DNA from: Pseudacidovorax sp.
Lineage (GTDB): Bacteria; Pseudomonadota; Gammaproteobacteria; Burkholderiales; Burkholderiaceae_C
Reading direction: 5' to 3'
Assembly (NCBI RefSeq): GCF_017991995.1
Contig: NZ_JAGOPN010000017.1
Span: 93,432-157,431, forward strand
DNA length: 64,000 bases
Below are positions 52,511 through 60,592 of this stretch, one piece after another. The position numbers and the translations under genes were made by a program. Within the stretch, counting starts at the first letter, position 1. Every line of letters starts with the position of its first letter. The notes under the pieces were generated by a model that was not told where the DNA came from, made no database searches, and saw nothing but the letters and a program-made list of their open reading frames with translations.

Positions 52511-52540
52511 GCAAGCGATCCCTGGGGCTCGCCCGCTTGC
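52511..52540 (+). terminator. Hairpin after carB
   Basis: Inverted repeat GCAAGCG / CGCTTGC with a 16-base GC-rich loop, 9 bases after the carB stop. There is no T-run, so it is a weak or Rho-assisted terminator at best. Confidence 0.35.
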
Positions 52541-52570
52541 ATGGCACGTGCGGATCGCTAGAGTGCGCGC

Positions 52571-53533
52571 ATGCCGCCCGCACCGCCTGCCATCGCCGAG
52601 CACCGACGCCTCTGGAGCACGGAGGCCGTCGAATGCAACGAGCGGCTGGACTACTGGGTCGGCGCGATCTGCGAGGCCTTCCTCGAGATGGACTGCAGCT
52701 CGCGCGAGGCCGAGGCCTTCGGCGGGCAGCTCGCAAGCCGTGACGTCGAGGAAATCTCGGTCAACCAAGTCATCGCGTCCACGCAGGATGTCTACAGAAC
52801 GCCGGCCGGCATTGCCCGCAGCCGGCGTTCCCATTTCTACCTGATCGGTCAGGCCGACCGGCCCTGGCATGTGCGCCAGGGTGGCCAGGTGGCGCATCTG
52901 CGTCCTGGCGATGCGGCCCTGGTCGATGCCGCGGTGCCGTACGAGCTGCACTTTCCGCAGGGCGTGCATTGCGTGTCGGTGCAGCTTCCACGGGCCTGGG
53001 TTGCGCAATGGTTGAGCGGGCCGGAGGCGCATGGCCCCCGCGTGGCATGGCACGACCAGGGCTGGGGCCGCAGCCTGGGGGCGCTGCTGGTGCAGCTCGC
53101 GCGCGATCCGGACACCGCGGCCGCCATGCCCGCGCCCATGTTCGCGCAGCACCTGGGCGCACTGATGGGCGCGGCCTTCGAGCCGCCGCGGGCAGAGGAG
53201 GGCGCCTGCGTCAGCCTGCACGGCCGGCTGCTGACCCTGATGCGCGCGCAACTCGACCAGCCGGGCCTGCGGGCCGAGGTGCTGGCCCACGGGGCAGGCG
53301 TTTCGCTGCGGACGCTGCATCGCGCCTTTGCCGCGGCGGGCGGCACCTTCGCGGGCACGCTCCGGTCCCTGCGCATCGAGCGGGCGCAGGCGCTGTTGAC
53401 GCAGCCCCGGCTTGCCCATCTGGGCATTGGCGAAATCGGCCGGCGCTGCGGCTTCGCCGATGCGTCGCACTTCGTGCGTGAGTTCCAGCGGAGTGTCGGG
53501 GCGACGCCGGCGGCCTGGCGTCGCAGGCGCTGA
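52571..53533 (+). CDS. AraC-family transcriptional regulator
   Basis: A 320-residue regulator. The N-terminal AraC-binding-like cupin domain (AICEAFLEMDCSSREAEAFG, RSRRSHFYLIGQ, LRPGDAALVDAAVPYEL) probably senses an effector. The C-terminal double helix-turn-helix includes LAHGAGVSLRTLHRAFAAAG and IGEIGRRCGFADASHFVREF, followed by GATPAAWRRRR. It belongs to the AraC_binding_2/HTH_18 group (NahR-unrelated; FeaR/OruR-like). It precedes a hydrolase gene by 225 bases on the same strand, a possible target. Confidence 0.9.
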   Translation: MPPAPPAIAEHRRLWSTEAVECNERLDYWVGAICEAFLEMDCSSREAEAFGGQLASRDVEEISVNQVIASTQDVYRTPAGIARSRRSHFYLIGQADRPWHVRQGGQVAHLRPGDAALVDAAVPYELHFPQGVHCVSVQLPRAWVAQWLSGPEAHGPRVAWHDQGWGRSLGALLVQLARDPDTAAAMPAPMFAQHLGALMGAAFEPPRAEEGACVSLHGRLLTLMRAQLDQPGLRAEVLAHGAGVSLRTLHRAFAAAGGTFAGTLRSLRIERAQALLTQPRLAHLGIGEIGRRCGFADASHFVREFQRSVGATPAAWRRRR

Positions 53534-53758
53534 GTTGCGGGCGTTTCGTCGCGCGCGGTCGCGCGGCTGGATCGGGTCGCGCCAGCTGAGCCGGGTTGCG
53601 GCGGTCGTGCTGCACAGCGGTCGTCATGGCACGGGGCGTCCATGCATGTGGCTCTTGCAGGCCATCGCGGGCCCCACCGGCCCTCTAAGGTCAGCCCTGC
53701 GCCGGCCACCGTTTTTTTCCTGCGGCCGGCTGCCTTGATCATCGAATGGAGCAACCCC

Positions 53759-54487
53759 ATGGCAGACACCTACGTTCTCGTGCATGGCGCTTGGCACACC
53801 GGCGCCGAGATGGAAGCGACCGCGCAATTCCTTCGTGAGCGCGGCCACGTCGTCCACTGTCCCACGTTGGCCGGCAATCGTCCGGGCGACGACCGATCCG
53901 TCATCGGCCTGGCCGATGCCGTCGACTCCCTGGCGGCCTTCATCGAGCAGCAGGATCTGAAGGACGTCCGGCTCGTAGGACACAGCTACGGCGGCATGGT
54001 CATCAGCCACATGCCGCACCGGCTTCCGGGGCGCATCCGTCGCCTCGTCTACTGGAACGCCTTCGTGCCGCTGGATGGGCAATGCCTCAACGACATGGTG
54101 CCGCCACACTACCGAGAACTCTTCGACGGCGTGGCGGCGGCCAATGGTCAGGCGGTGATGCTGCCTTTTCCGATCTGGCGCGAATCCTTCATCAACGACG
54201 CTGACGAGGCTCTGGCGCGCAGCACCTATGCGCTGCTCAATCCGCACCCCTACCGCACGTTCACCGAACCGGCCGTCCTGCCGCAGCCGCTGGCTGCACT
54301 GGAGGTGGGCAAGAGCTACCTCAATGCCCAGCAGGACACCGCGCTGCCGCACAGCCTGCCGTGGCATCCGCGTCTGTCCGAGCGGCTGGGGCTGTTCCGG
54401 CTGGTGGAGTGCGCGGGCAGCCATGAGCTGTGCTTTTCCAATCCGTCCCTGCTCGCCGCGAAGATCGAGGAGGCGGGCCGCGACTGA
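53759..54487 (+). CDS. Alpha/beta-hydrolase (methylesterase-like)
   Basis: A 242-residue cytosolic alpha/beta-hydrolase. The oxyanion start is YVLVHGAWHTGAEM, the nucleophile Ser76 is in VGHSYGGMV, and the likely catalytic His222 is in AGSHELCFSNP. The sequence style fits the plant-methylesterase/EstC-like subgroup of small-ester hydrolases. The substrate is unknown. The ATG at 53759 is 7 bases after GGAG. It is followed by a strong terminator that also lies in the greA leader. Confidence 0.85.
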   Translation: MADTYVLVHGAWHTGAEMEATAQFLRERGHVVHCPTLAGNRPGDDRSVIGLADAVDSLAAFIEQQDLKDVRLVGHSYGGMVISHMPHRLPGRIRRLVYWNAFVPLDGQCLNDMVPPHYRELFDGVAAANGQAVMLPFPIWRESFINDADEALARSTYALLNPHPYRTFTEPAVLPQPLAALEVGKSYLNAQQDTALPHSLPWHPRLSERLGLFRLVECAGSHELCFSNPSLLAAKIEEAGRD

Positions 54488-54521
54488 TGTCACCGGATCG
54501 CCTGCCTCGTCCGTGCGGGTT

Positions 54522-54549
54522 TTGACCCGGCCGCAACAGCCGGCATAAT
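54522..54549 (+). promoter_or_regulatory. Sigma70 promoter upstream of greA
   Basis: TTGACC, a 16-base spacer, then CATAAT: five of six matches in each hexamer, the best-looking promoter in the window. The predicted start near 54556 lies only 3 bases before a strong terminator hairpin. Confidence 0.75.
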
Positions 54550-54558
54550 CGAATGACC

Positions 54559-54598
54559 GACACCGCCCGGCTCCGGCCCGGCGGTGTCGTTCTTTTTT
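54559..54598 (+). terminator. Strong terminator in the greA leader (attenuator candidate)
   Basis: A 9-base-pair outer stem GACACCGCC / GGCGGTGTC and a 3-base-pair inner stem (GGC-TCCG-GCC), separated by a C-C mismatch. GTTCTTTTTT follows. It ends the hydrolase transcript, and, because it starts right after a promoter, would release a roughly 40-nucleotide RNA unless polymerase reads through into greA. Confidence 0.85.
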
Positions 54599-54699
54599 GC
54601 CGCCGGCCCATGCCGCTGTGCGCGTCGCGCATCGGTGGGGCAGCCCCTCCTTGGGATGGGCCGCCCGGGCTTCTTTGACAGACCAGAACGACGACGGAC

Positions 54700-55176
54700 A
54701 TGGCCACCATTCCCATCACCAAGCGTGGCGCAGAAAAGCTGCGCGAAGAACTCCATCGCCTGAAGACGGTGGAGCGTCCCTCCGTGATCAACGCCATCGC
54801 CGAGGCGCGCGCCCAGGGCGACCTGAGCGAGAACGCCGACTACGACGCTGCCAAGGATCGCCAGGGCTTCATCGAAGGCCGCATCCAGGAGATCGAAGGC
54901 AAGCTGTCTGCTGCGCAGGTCATCGATCCTTCCGAAATCGACGGCGGTGGCAAGGTCGTCTTCGGCGCGACGGTCGAGCTCGAGGAAGAGTCCACCGGCG
55001 ACACCGTCAAGTACCAGATCGTCGGCGAGGACGAGGCCGACCTGAAGCAGGGTCTGATCAACATTTCCAGCCCCATCGCCCGTGCCCTGATCGGCAAGGA
55101 GGAGGGCGACGTGGCCGAGGTGCAGGCGCCGGGCGGCGTCAAGCGCTACGAGATCGTCGGCGTCAGCTACGCCTGA
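54700..55176 (+). CDS. greA: Transcription elongation factor GreA
   Basis: A 158-residue factor that stimulates RNA cleavage in backtracked RNA polymerase. The N-terminal coiled coil starts [18 protein letters not shown] and includes the first signature region [20 protein letters not shown]; the acidic tip residues (Asp-Leu-Ser-Glu) are present. The C-terminal FKBP-like domain begins near residue 80 ([11 protein letters not shown]) and ends [20 protein letters not shown]. It is preceded by a promoter plus terminator leader and followed after 4 bases by the DUF4149 gene. Confidence 0.97.
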   Translation: MATIPITKRGAEKLREELHRLKTVERPSVINAIAEARAQGDLSENADYDAAKDRQGFIEGRIQEIEGKLSAAQVIDPSEIDGGGKVVFGATVELEEESTGDTVKYQIVGEDEADLKQGLINISSPIARALIGKEEGDVAEVQAPGGVKRYEIVGVSYA

Positions 55177-55180
55177 GCAC

Positions 55181-55585
55181 ATGGCCTGGAAACCGCGGGT
55201 GGCCTTGATGGCCGCGGGCCTCTGGTGGGGCAGTCTCACGGCAATCGGCTTCGTCGTTGTGCCGCTGCTGTTCATGCACCTGCCCACGCCCGCGCTCGCC
55301 GGGGCGACCGCGGCCAAGCTGTTCTCCGCCCAGACCTGGATCACCGTGGGCTGCGTGCTCCTCATGCTGGTGGCGATGGGCCGCCGGGACGAGGGCGAGC
55401 CGGAGACGCCCCCAGGCGTGGTGATGCTGATGCTCGGCGGCTTGCTGCTGGCCCTGCTGGTGGAGTACGCCGTCGCGCCGCGGATCGTCGCGCGCGAGAA
55501 CCTTCGCCTGTGGCACGGCGTGGGAACGGCCATGTACGCAGCGCAATGGCTGTGTGCGGGTGCAACCCTGTGGCGTAGAGCCTAG
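55181..55585 (+). CDS. DUF4149 membrane protein
   Basis: A 134-residue inner-membrane protein with four predicted helices: ALMAAGLWWGSLTAIGFVV, a segment after AKLFSAQTW (ITVGCVLLMLVAMG), VVMLMLGGLLLALLVEY, and TAMYAAQWLCAGATLW. The pattern and the position 4 bases after greA match the DUF4149 proteins that accompany greA in Burkholderiales. The function is unknown. It is presumably co-transcribed with greA. Confidence 0.85.
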   Translation: MAWKPRVALMAAGLWWGSLTAIGFVVVPLLFMHLPTPALAGATAAKLFSAQTWITVGCVLLMLVAMGRRDEGEPETPPGVVMLMLGGLLLALLVEYAVAPRIVARENLRLWHGVGTAMYAAQWLCAGATLWRRA

Positions 55586-55640
55586 CGAAGGCGCGTCCCG
55601 CCACTTGGTGGCACCATGGCCGGTCATAACAACATCAAGA

Positions 55641-56534
55641 ATGACCATGGATTCCCAGATCATCGAGATCACTGCCTCGTCCGTGGGGCAGTTGCAAGAA
55701 AACCCGGAATGGACCGCCGCGCTCGAGTCCGGCAAGGTGCTGTACTTCCCGCACCTCGGCTTCGGCCTGAAAGCTGAGGAGCAGGCGCTGCTTCGCCCCG
55801 AGATGCGCGATCCGAAGTCCCGCAACATCAGCCTCGATGCCGACGGCCGACTCAAAGGCTTGGCGGGCGAGGACGCCGTCCAGGCCGCCGTCACCGCCTG
55901 GATGGGCCGATTCCGGGTCCAGTCGCAGGAGTTGATCGCGCGGCTGCTGCCTGGCTACCAGCACAAGTTGCGGCTGGCTCCCACGAGCCTGCGTCCTTCG
56001 GAGGTGGAGAGCCGCGAGCAGTCATGGCGCGCCGACGACCGCCGGCTGCACGTGGATGCCTTCCCCTCGCGGCCCAACCGGGGCGAGCGCATCCTGCGCG
56101 TGTTCACCAACATCCATCCCTCGGGTGGCGAGCGCGTCTGGCGCGTGGGCGAGCCGTTCGAGACCGTCGCCCGCACATTCCTGCCGCGCGCCAAGCCCTA
56201 TGCGCTCTGGCAGGCCAAGGCGCTGGCGGCGCTGCATGTGACCAAGTCGCTGCGCAGCGAGTACGACCACCTCATGCTCCAGTTGCATGACGGCATGAAG
56301 CGTGACCTGGACTACCAGCGCAACTCGCCGCAGCAGACCGTCCACTTCCCGGCAGGCTCGACCTGGGTCTGCTTTTCGGACCAGACTTCGCATGCCGCGA
56401 TGTCGGGCCAGTACATGATGGAGCAGACCCTGTTCCTGCGCGCCGGCGGCGAGTACGACCATGCGGCGAGCCCGCTGGGCATCCTCACGCGCCTCACGGG
56501 GCGGTCGCTCGTGGGCGCAGACGCGGCGGGCTGA
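55641..56534 (+). CDS. Kdo2-lipid A 3-hydroxylase (KdoO-like)
   Basis: A 297-residue protein matching the Kdo hydroxylase family, Fe(II)/2-oxoglutarate/O2-dependent enzymes that hydroxylate the Kdo sugar of LPS to Ko. The predicted metal ligands are His137 and Asp139 (LHVDAFPSRP) and His251 (SDQTSHAAMSG); an Arg-rich segment between them (NRGERILRVFTN) is characteristic. The start is ATG 55641 or 55647. It interrupts the greA/DUF4149-yhbY neighbourhood and is convergent with a glycosyltransferase gene, 21 bases away. Together they may modify the LPS inner core. Confidence 0.85.
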   Translation: MTMDSQIIEITASSVGQLQENPEWTAALESGKVLYFPHLGFGLKAEEQALLRPEMRDPKSRNISLDADGRLKGLAGEDAVQAAVTAWMGRFRVQSQELIARLLPGYQHKLRLAPTSLRPSEVESREQSWRADDRRLHVDAFPSRPNRGERILRVFTNIHPSGGERVWRVGEPFETVARTFLPRAKPYALWQAKALAALHVTKSLRSEYDHLMLQLHDGMKRDLDYQRNSPQQTVHFPAGSTWVCFSDQTSHAAMSGQYMMEQTLFLRAGGEYDHAASPLGILTRLTGRSLVGADAAG

Positions 56535-56555
56535 ACGAGACCCGCGCAGGCGCGG

Positions 56556-57347
56556 CTATTCGCGCCAGTGCTCGTCGACCCAGGCGGCGGGCTCGATATG
56601 CCGGAAGCGCCGGTTACGTCGGCCAGCGAGCGCGTCCGGCGGATTGCATTCCCCATGGAAGATGACGATGCGGGCACCGGGCGGCACCACGGGCGCCTTC
56701 CAAAGGTTGGTGGGCCAGGGCGGGATGCTGTGGTACTTGAAACTCGGGCACCACTCGGCTGGCCAGTAGCTCAGCTTGCCCTGGCGATGCATGAAGGCAG
56801 ACAGGTAGGCCTGTTCGTTGCGGTATTGCCGCGGCACCTCGTCCATGTGGGCGCGGAAGTACGCCAGCACGTCCGCATGGGCACCCAGCTCGAAGCGATA
56901 GACCGAGGAATTGCCCGTCACCCGTTCGCCGAATCGCCAGAAGCGCGGGTAGTCGTGGATGATGAGGAATTCACCGGGTTGCTCGAAGAAGGCATCCAGG
57001 CCGCCGACGATCACCACGTCGAGGTCGACGAACAGCGCCGTGCCGCGCAGGCCGTGCAGGTCCGCTTCGAAGGTGGTGAGCTTGCGCCAGGCACGGTCGG
57101 GCTGGCCGGGCTTGAGCTCCATTGCCAGTTGCGGGATGGGCAGGCAGCGCACCTCGGGGCGGATGCCCCGGTCGTCGTCCGTGAGGCAGACGAAGCTGAA
57201 GTCGCCGGTCATGTGCCGGCGGGCCATTGCATAAAGACGGTTGACGTAGTGGGGCCCGTACTTGGTGCCCCACTTCATGCACAGGATGTGCCGTTGGCTC
57301 TCCGCCGGCGCGCCATCGGCAGCGCTGGCGGCTGAAATCGCGCTCAC
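56556..57347 (-). CDS. Putative glycosyltransferase (GT-A type, DxD)
   Basis: A 263-residue soluble protein. The N-terminal HILCMKWGTKYGPHYVNRLY and FSFVCLTDDDRGI resemble nucleotide-sugar-binding starts of GT-A folds, and the metal motif is DLD in ALFVDLDVVIVGGLD. Later segments are HDYPRFWRFGERVTGNSS and VIFHGECNPPDAL. I do not recognise a named family with certainty; a role in LPS or other glycan assembly is inferred from the neighbouring Kdo hydroxylase. The start is GTG at 57347. It lies 3 bases after yhbY on the same strand and is probably co-transcribed with it. Confidence 0.6.
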   Translation of the reverse strand: MSAISAASAADGAPAESQRHILCMKWGTKYGPHYVNRLYAMARRHMTGDFSFVCLTDDDRGIRPEVRCLPIPQLAMELKPGQPDRAWRKLTTFEADLHGLRGTALFVDLDVVIVGGLDAFFEQPGEFLIIHDYPRFWRFGERVTGNSSVYRFELGAHADVLAYFRAHMDEVPRQYRNEQAYLSAFMHRQGKLSYWPAEWCPSFKYHSIPPWPTNLWKAPVVPPGARIVIFHGECNPPDALAGRRNRRFRHIEPAAWVDEHWRE

Positions 57348-57350
57348 GCG

Positions 57351-57824
57351 TCAGTCCTGCCGCTTCTTGATGGATTTCTGCTTGGGCTTGGCGCGCTTGA
57401 CCAGTCCGCCGGGCGTGAGGCGCTGGTTGCCCAGCACGCGCAGCATCTTGACCTCCGGCCGCTGGCCGCCACGCTTGCTGTACTTGAGGATCTTGACGTC
57501 GCGCGGGCCGGGCATGCGGTCCTCGTCCTCTTCGCCGCGGGTCTTGGCCGGCTTGGGACGCCAAAGCACGAGCAACTTGCCGATGTGCTGGATGGGCGCG
57601 GCGTCCAGGGCATCGGCCAGCTCGCCCAGCATGGCTTCACGGGCGAGGCGGTCGTCGGAGAAGACGCGGATCTTGATGAGACCGTGTGCCTTGAGGGCCG
57701 CGTCGGCTTCCTTCTTGACGGCGTCGGTGAGCCCGTCGCTGCCGATCATGACGATCGGGTCGAGGTGGTGGGCGTCCGCACGATGCGCCTTGCGCTGTGC
57801 GGGAGTCAGTTGAATGGCGGGCAT
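57351..57824 (-). CDS. yhbY: YhbY/CRS1-domain RNA-binding protein
   Basis: A 157-residue protein with an N-terminal CRM (CRS1-YhbY) domain of about 95 residues: [19 protein letters not shown], then [20 protein letters not shown] and the conserved ending [13 protein letters not shown]. Its C-terminal extension is basic ([30 protein letters not shown]). YhbY binds pre-50S ribosomal subunits. It is divergent from rlmE with only 20 bases between start codons, as in other proteobacteria, where both act on the large subunit. Confidence 0.9.
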   Translation of the reverse strand: MPAIQLTPAQRKAHRADAHHLDPIVMIGSDGLTDAVKKEADAALKAHGLIKIRVFSDDRLAREAMLGELADALDAAPIQHIGKLLVLWRPKPAKTRGEEDEDRMPGPRDVKILKYSKRGGQRPEVKMLRVLGNQRLTPGGLVKRAKPKQKSIKKRQD

Positions 57825-57844
57825 CCCCGTATTATCGAGCCCGC

Positions 57845-58501
57845 ATGAAAGTCCGCACCCAGAGCAAGAAGGTCAACAAGGCCTGGCTCAACGATCACGT
57901 CAACGATCCTTACGTCAAACTGGCCGCGAAGGAGGGTTATCGCGCCCGCGCGGCCTACAAGCTCAAGGAGATCGACGAAGCCTTCGGCCTGGTGCGGCCG
58001 GGGCAGGTGGTGGTGGATCTGGGGTCCACACCGGGTGCCTGGAGCCAGTACCTGCGCCGGCGCATGGCACCCGTGGGCGCGGCGCAAGGTGCGCTGGACG
58101 GGACGCTGATCGCTTTGGACATCCTGCCGATGGAACCGATCGAAGGCGTCGTCTTCCTGCAGGGGGACTTTCGTGAGCCGGAGGTGCTGGCGCAGCTGGA
58201 GGCTGCCGTCGCCGGGCGGCCGGTGGATCTGGTGGTGTCGGACATGGCCCCGAATCTGTCCGGCATCGAGTCGGCGGACGCGGCGCGCGTCGAGAACCTG
58301 GTGGAACTGGCCTTGGATTTCGCGCTCCATCACCTGCGTCCTGAAGGGGCCCTGGTGACGAAGGTTTTTCATGGTGCCGCCTACGACCCGCTGGTGCGCC
58401 TGTTCAAGGCAACGTTCAAGGTGGTGAAGCCCCACAAGCCCAAGTCGTCGCGGGACCGCTCGTCGGAAACCTTCCTCGTGGGGATCGGACTGAAGTCTTG
58501 A
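57845..58501 (+). CDS. rlmE: 23S rRNA (uridine(2552)-2'-O)-methyltransferase RlmE
   Basis: A 218-residue FtsJ/RrmJ-type SAM methyltransferase that modifies U2552 in the A-loop. The start reads [20 protein letters not shown], then [16 protein letters not shown] (catalytic Lys). The SAM site is [18 protein letters not shown] (RrmJ has GAAPGGWS). The catalytic Asp is in [11 protein letters not shown], and the last Lys in [10 protein letters not shown]. The ATG at 57845 is the usual start. It is upstream of ftsH, the classical rrmJ-ftsH pair, with a 171-base gap holding a possible heat-shock promoter. Confidence 0.94.
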   Translation: MKVRTQSKKVNKAWLNDHVNDPYVKLAAKEGYRARAAYKLKEIDEAFGLVRPGQVVVDLGSTPGAWSQYLRRRMAPVGAAQGALDGTLIALDILPMEPIEGVVFLQGDFREPEVLAQLEAAVAGRPVDLVVSDMAPNLSGIESADAARVENLVELALDFALHHLRPEGALVTKVFHGAAYDPLVRLFKATFKVVKPHKPKSSRDRSSETFLVGIGLKS

Positions 58502-58583
58502 TGCGCCGCAGCTTCAGTGCGATTCGAATTTTGTAACCGTGCTGGCCCTATGGGCGTCATAGGCGTGTAGGTCTTTTTCGCAG

Positions 58584-58610
58584 CTTGAAAAGCCTAAAAT
58601 AACCGTCAAT
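58584..58610 (+). promoter_or_regulatory. Candidate heat-shock (sigma32-like) promoter of ftsH
   Basis: CTTGAAA (perfect sigma32 -35) followed after 12 bases by CCGTCAAT, a partial match to CCCCATNT. It lies about 60 bases upstream of the ftsH start. The -10 is weak, so confidence is limited. Confidence 0.4.
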
Positions 58611-58672
58611 TAGCATCGTGCAAGGGTTCACGATGGCGCGTGTCCCACCGCGCATTACGACTGGAGCTTCGT

Positions 58673-60592
58673 TTGAACAACAATCAGTGGTTTTCCAAGA
58701 TCGCCGTCTGGCTGGTCATCGCCATGGTGCTTTTTACGGTGTTCAAGCAATTTGACACCCGGGGCGCCATGGGATCCGGCACGGTGAACTACTCCGAGTT
58801 CCTGGAGCAGGTCCGCAACAATCAGATCAAGAGCGCGGTCATCCCCGAAGGCTTGGCCGGTGGTGAAATCACCGCCATCACCAACGACGACCGGAAGATC
58901 CGCACCAACGCCACCGTGCTGGATCGAGGCCTCGTCGGCGATCTCATCGACCACAACGTCAAGTTCGACGTCAAGCCGCGCGAAGAGGGCTCGTTGCTCA
59001 TGACGCTGCTGGTGAGCTGGGGCCCCATGCTGCTGCTCATCGGCGTGTGGGTGTACTTCATGCGCCAGATGCAGGGCGGCGGCAAGGGCGGCGCCTTCAG
59101 CTTCGGCAAGAGCAAGGCGCGCATGCTGGACGAGAACAACAACACCGTCACTTTTGCGGACGTTGCGGGCTGCGACGAGGCCAAGGAAGAGGTGAAGGAG
59201 GTCGTCGACTTCCTGAAGGACCCGCAGAAGTTCCAGAAACTGGGTGGCCGCATTCCCCGAGGCCTTCTGCTGGTCGGCCCTCCGGGCACCGGCAAGACGC
59301 TGCTGGCCAAGTCCATCGCCGGCGAAGCCAAGGTGCCGTTCTTCAGCATCTCGGGCTCGGACTTCGTGGAAATGTTCGTTGGCGTGGGCGCGGCCCGTGT
59401 GCGCGACATGTTCGAGAACGCCAAGAAGAACGCGCCCTGCATCATCTTCATCGATGAAATCGACGCCGTCGGCCGCCAGCGTGGCGCGGGCCTGGGCGGC
59501 GGCAACGACGAGCGCGAGCAGACTCTCAACCAGATGCTGGTCGAGATGGACGGCTTCGAGACCAACCTCGGCGTGATCGTCGTCGCTGCGACGAACCGCC
59601 CGGACATCCTGGACGCTGCGCTGCTTCGCCCCGGCCGCTTCGACCGCCAGGTCTATGTGACGCTGCCGGACATCCGGGGTCGCGAGCAGATCCTGAGCGT
59701 GCACATGCGCAAGATCCCGGTAGGCCAGGACGTCAACCCGAGCATCATCGCCCGCGGCACGCCTGGCATGTCCGGTGCCGACCTGGCCAACCTGTGCAAC
59801 GAAGCCGCGCTCATGGCGGCCCGCCGCAACGCCCGCGTCGTGGAGATGCAGGACTTCGAGAAGGCCAAGGACAAGATCTTCATGGGCCCCGAGCGCAAGA
59901 GCATGGTCATGCCCGAGGAAGAGCGCCGCAACACGGCCTATCACGAGTCCGGTCATGCGTTGATCGGCAAGATGCTGCCCAAGTGCGATCCGGTCCATAA
60001 GGTCACGATCATCCCCCGCGGTCGTGCGCTCGGCGTGACGATGAGCCTGCCCGAGAACGACCGCTACAGCTACGACCGCGAGTACATGCTGAACCAGATC
60101 AGCATGCTGTTCGGTGGCCGGATCGCTGAAGAGGTATTCATGAACCAGATGACGACCGGCGCTTCGAACGACTTCGAGCGTGCCACCAATCTGGCCCGCG
60201 ACATGGTCATGAAGTACGGCATGAGCGAGGCTCTGGGCCCGATGGTCTATGCCGAGAACGAGGGCGAGGTGTTCCTGGGCCGTTCGGTGACCAAGACCAC
60301 CAACATGAGCGAAGCCACCATGCAGAAGGTGGATTCGGAAGTGCGCCGCATCATTGACGAGCAGTACGCCCTGGCGCGCCGTCTGATCGAGGAGAACAGC
60401 GACAAGATGCACGCCATGGCCAAGGCCCTGCTCGAATGGGAGACCATCGACGCCGAGCAACTGGACGACATCATGGCTGGCCGCGAGCCGCGTCCGCCCA
60501 AGGACTTCACGCCGCGCACGCCGTCCTCCGGTGGCGGCGGCAGCGGTGGCGCTCCGGCCGTCAAGCCCGACCCGGCGCCCACCGCAGCATGA
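58673..60592 (+). CDS. ftsH: ATP-dependent zinc metalloprotease FtsH
   Basis: A 639-residue membrane AAA+ protease that degrades misfolded membrane proteins and regulators such as LpxC. The first helix is [16 protein letters not shown], with a second helix near residues 105-125 ([18 protein letters not shown]). The AAA domain has Walker A GPPGTGKT (202-209), Walker [12 protein letters not shown], and SRH with RPGRFDRQV. The zinc motif is HESGH (His424-His428). It starts with TTG at 58673 ([13 protein letters not shown] 8 bases upstream), since the upstream part of the frame lacks family similarity. Its stop overlaps the folP start. Confidence 0.95.
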   Translation: MNNNQWFSKIAVWLVIAMVLFTVFKQFDTRGAMGSGTVNYSEFLEQVRNNQIKSAVIPEGLAGGEITAITNDDRKIRTNATVLDRGLVGDLIDHNVKFDVKPREEGSLLMTLLVSWGPMLLLIGVWVYFMRQMQGGGKGGAFSFGKSKARMLDENNNTVTFADVAGCDEAKEEVKEVVDFLKDPQKFQKLGGRIPRGLLLVGPPGTGKTLLAKSIAGEAKVPFFSISGSDFVEMFVGVGAARVRDMFENAKKNAPCIIFIDEIDAVGRQRGAGLGGGNDEREQTLNQMLVEMDGFETNLGVIVVAATNRPDILDAALLRPGRFDRQVYVTLPDIRGREQILSVHMRKIPVGQDVNPSIIARGTPGMSGADLANLCNEAALMAARRNARVVEMQDFEKAKDKIFMGPERKSMVMPEEERRNTAYHESGHALIGKMLPKCDPVHKVTIIPRGRALGVTMSLPENDRYSYDREYMLNQISMLFGGRIAEEVFMNQMTTGASNDFERATNLARDMVMKYGMSEALGPMVYAENEGEVFLGRSVTKTTNMSEATMQKVDSEVRRIIDEQYALARRLIEENSDKMHAMAKALLEWETIDAEQLDDIMAGREPRPPKDFTPRTPSSGGGGSGGAPAVKPDPAPTAA

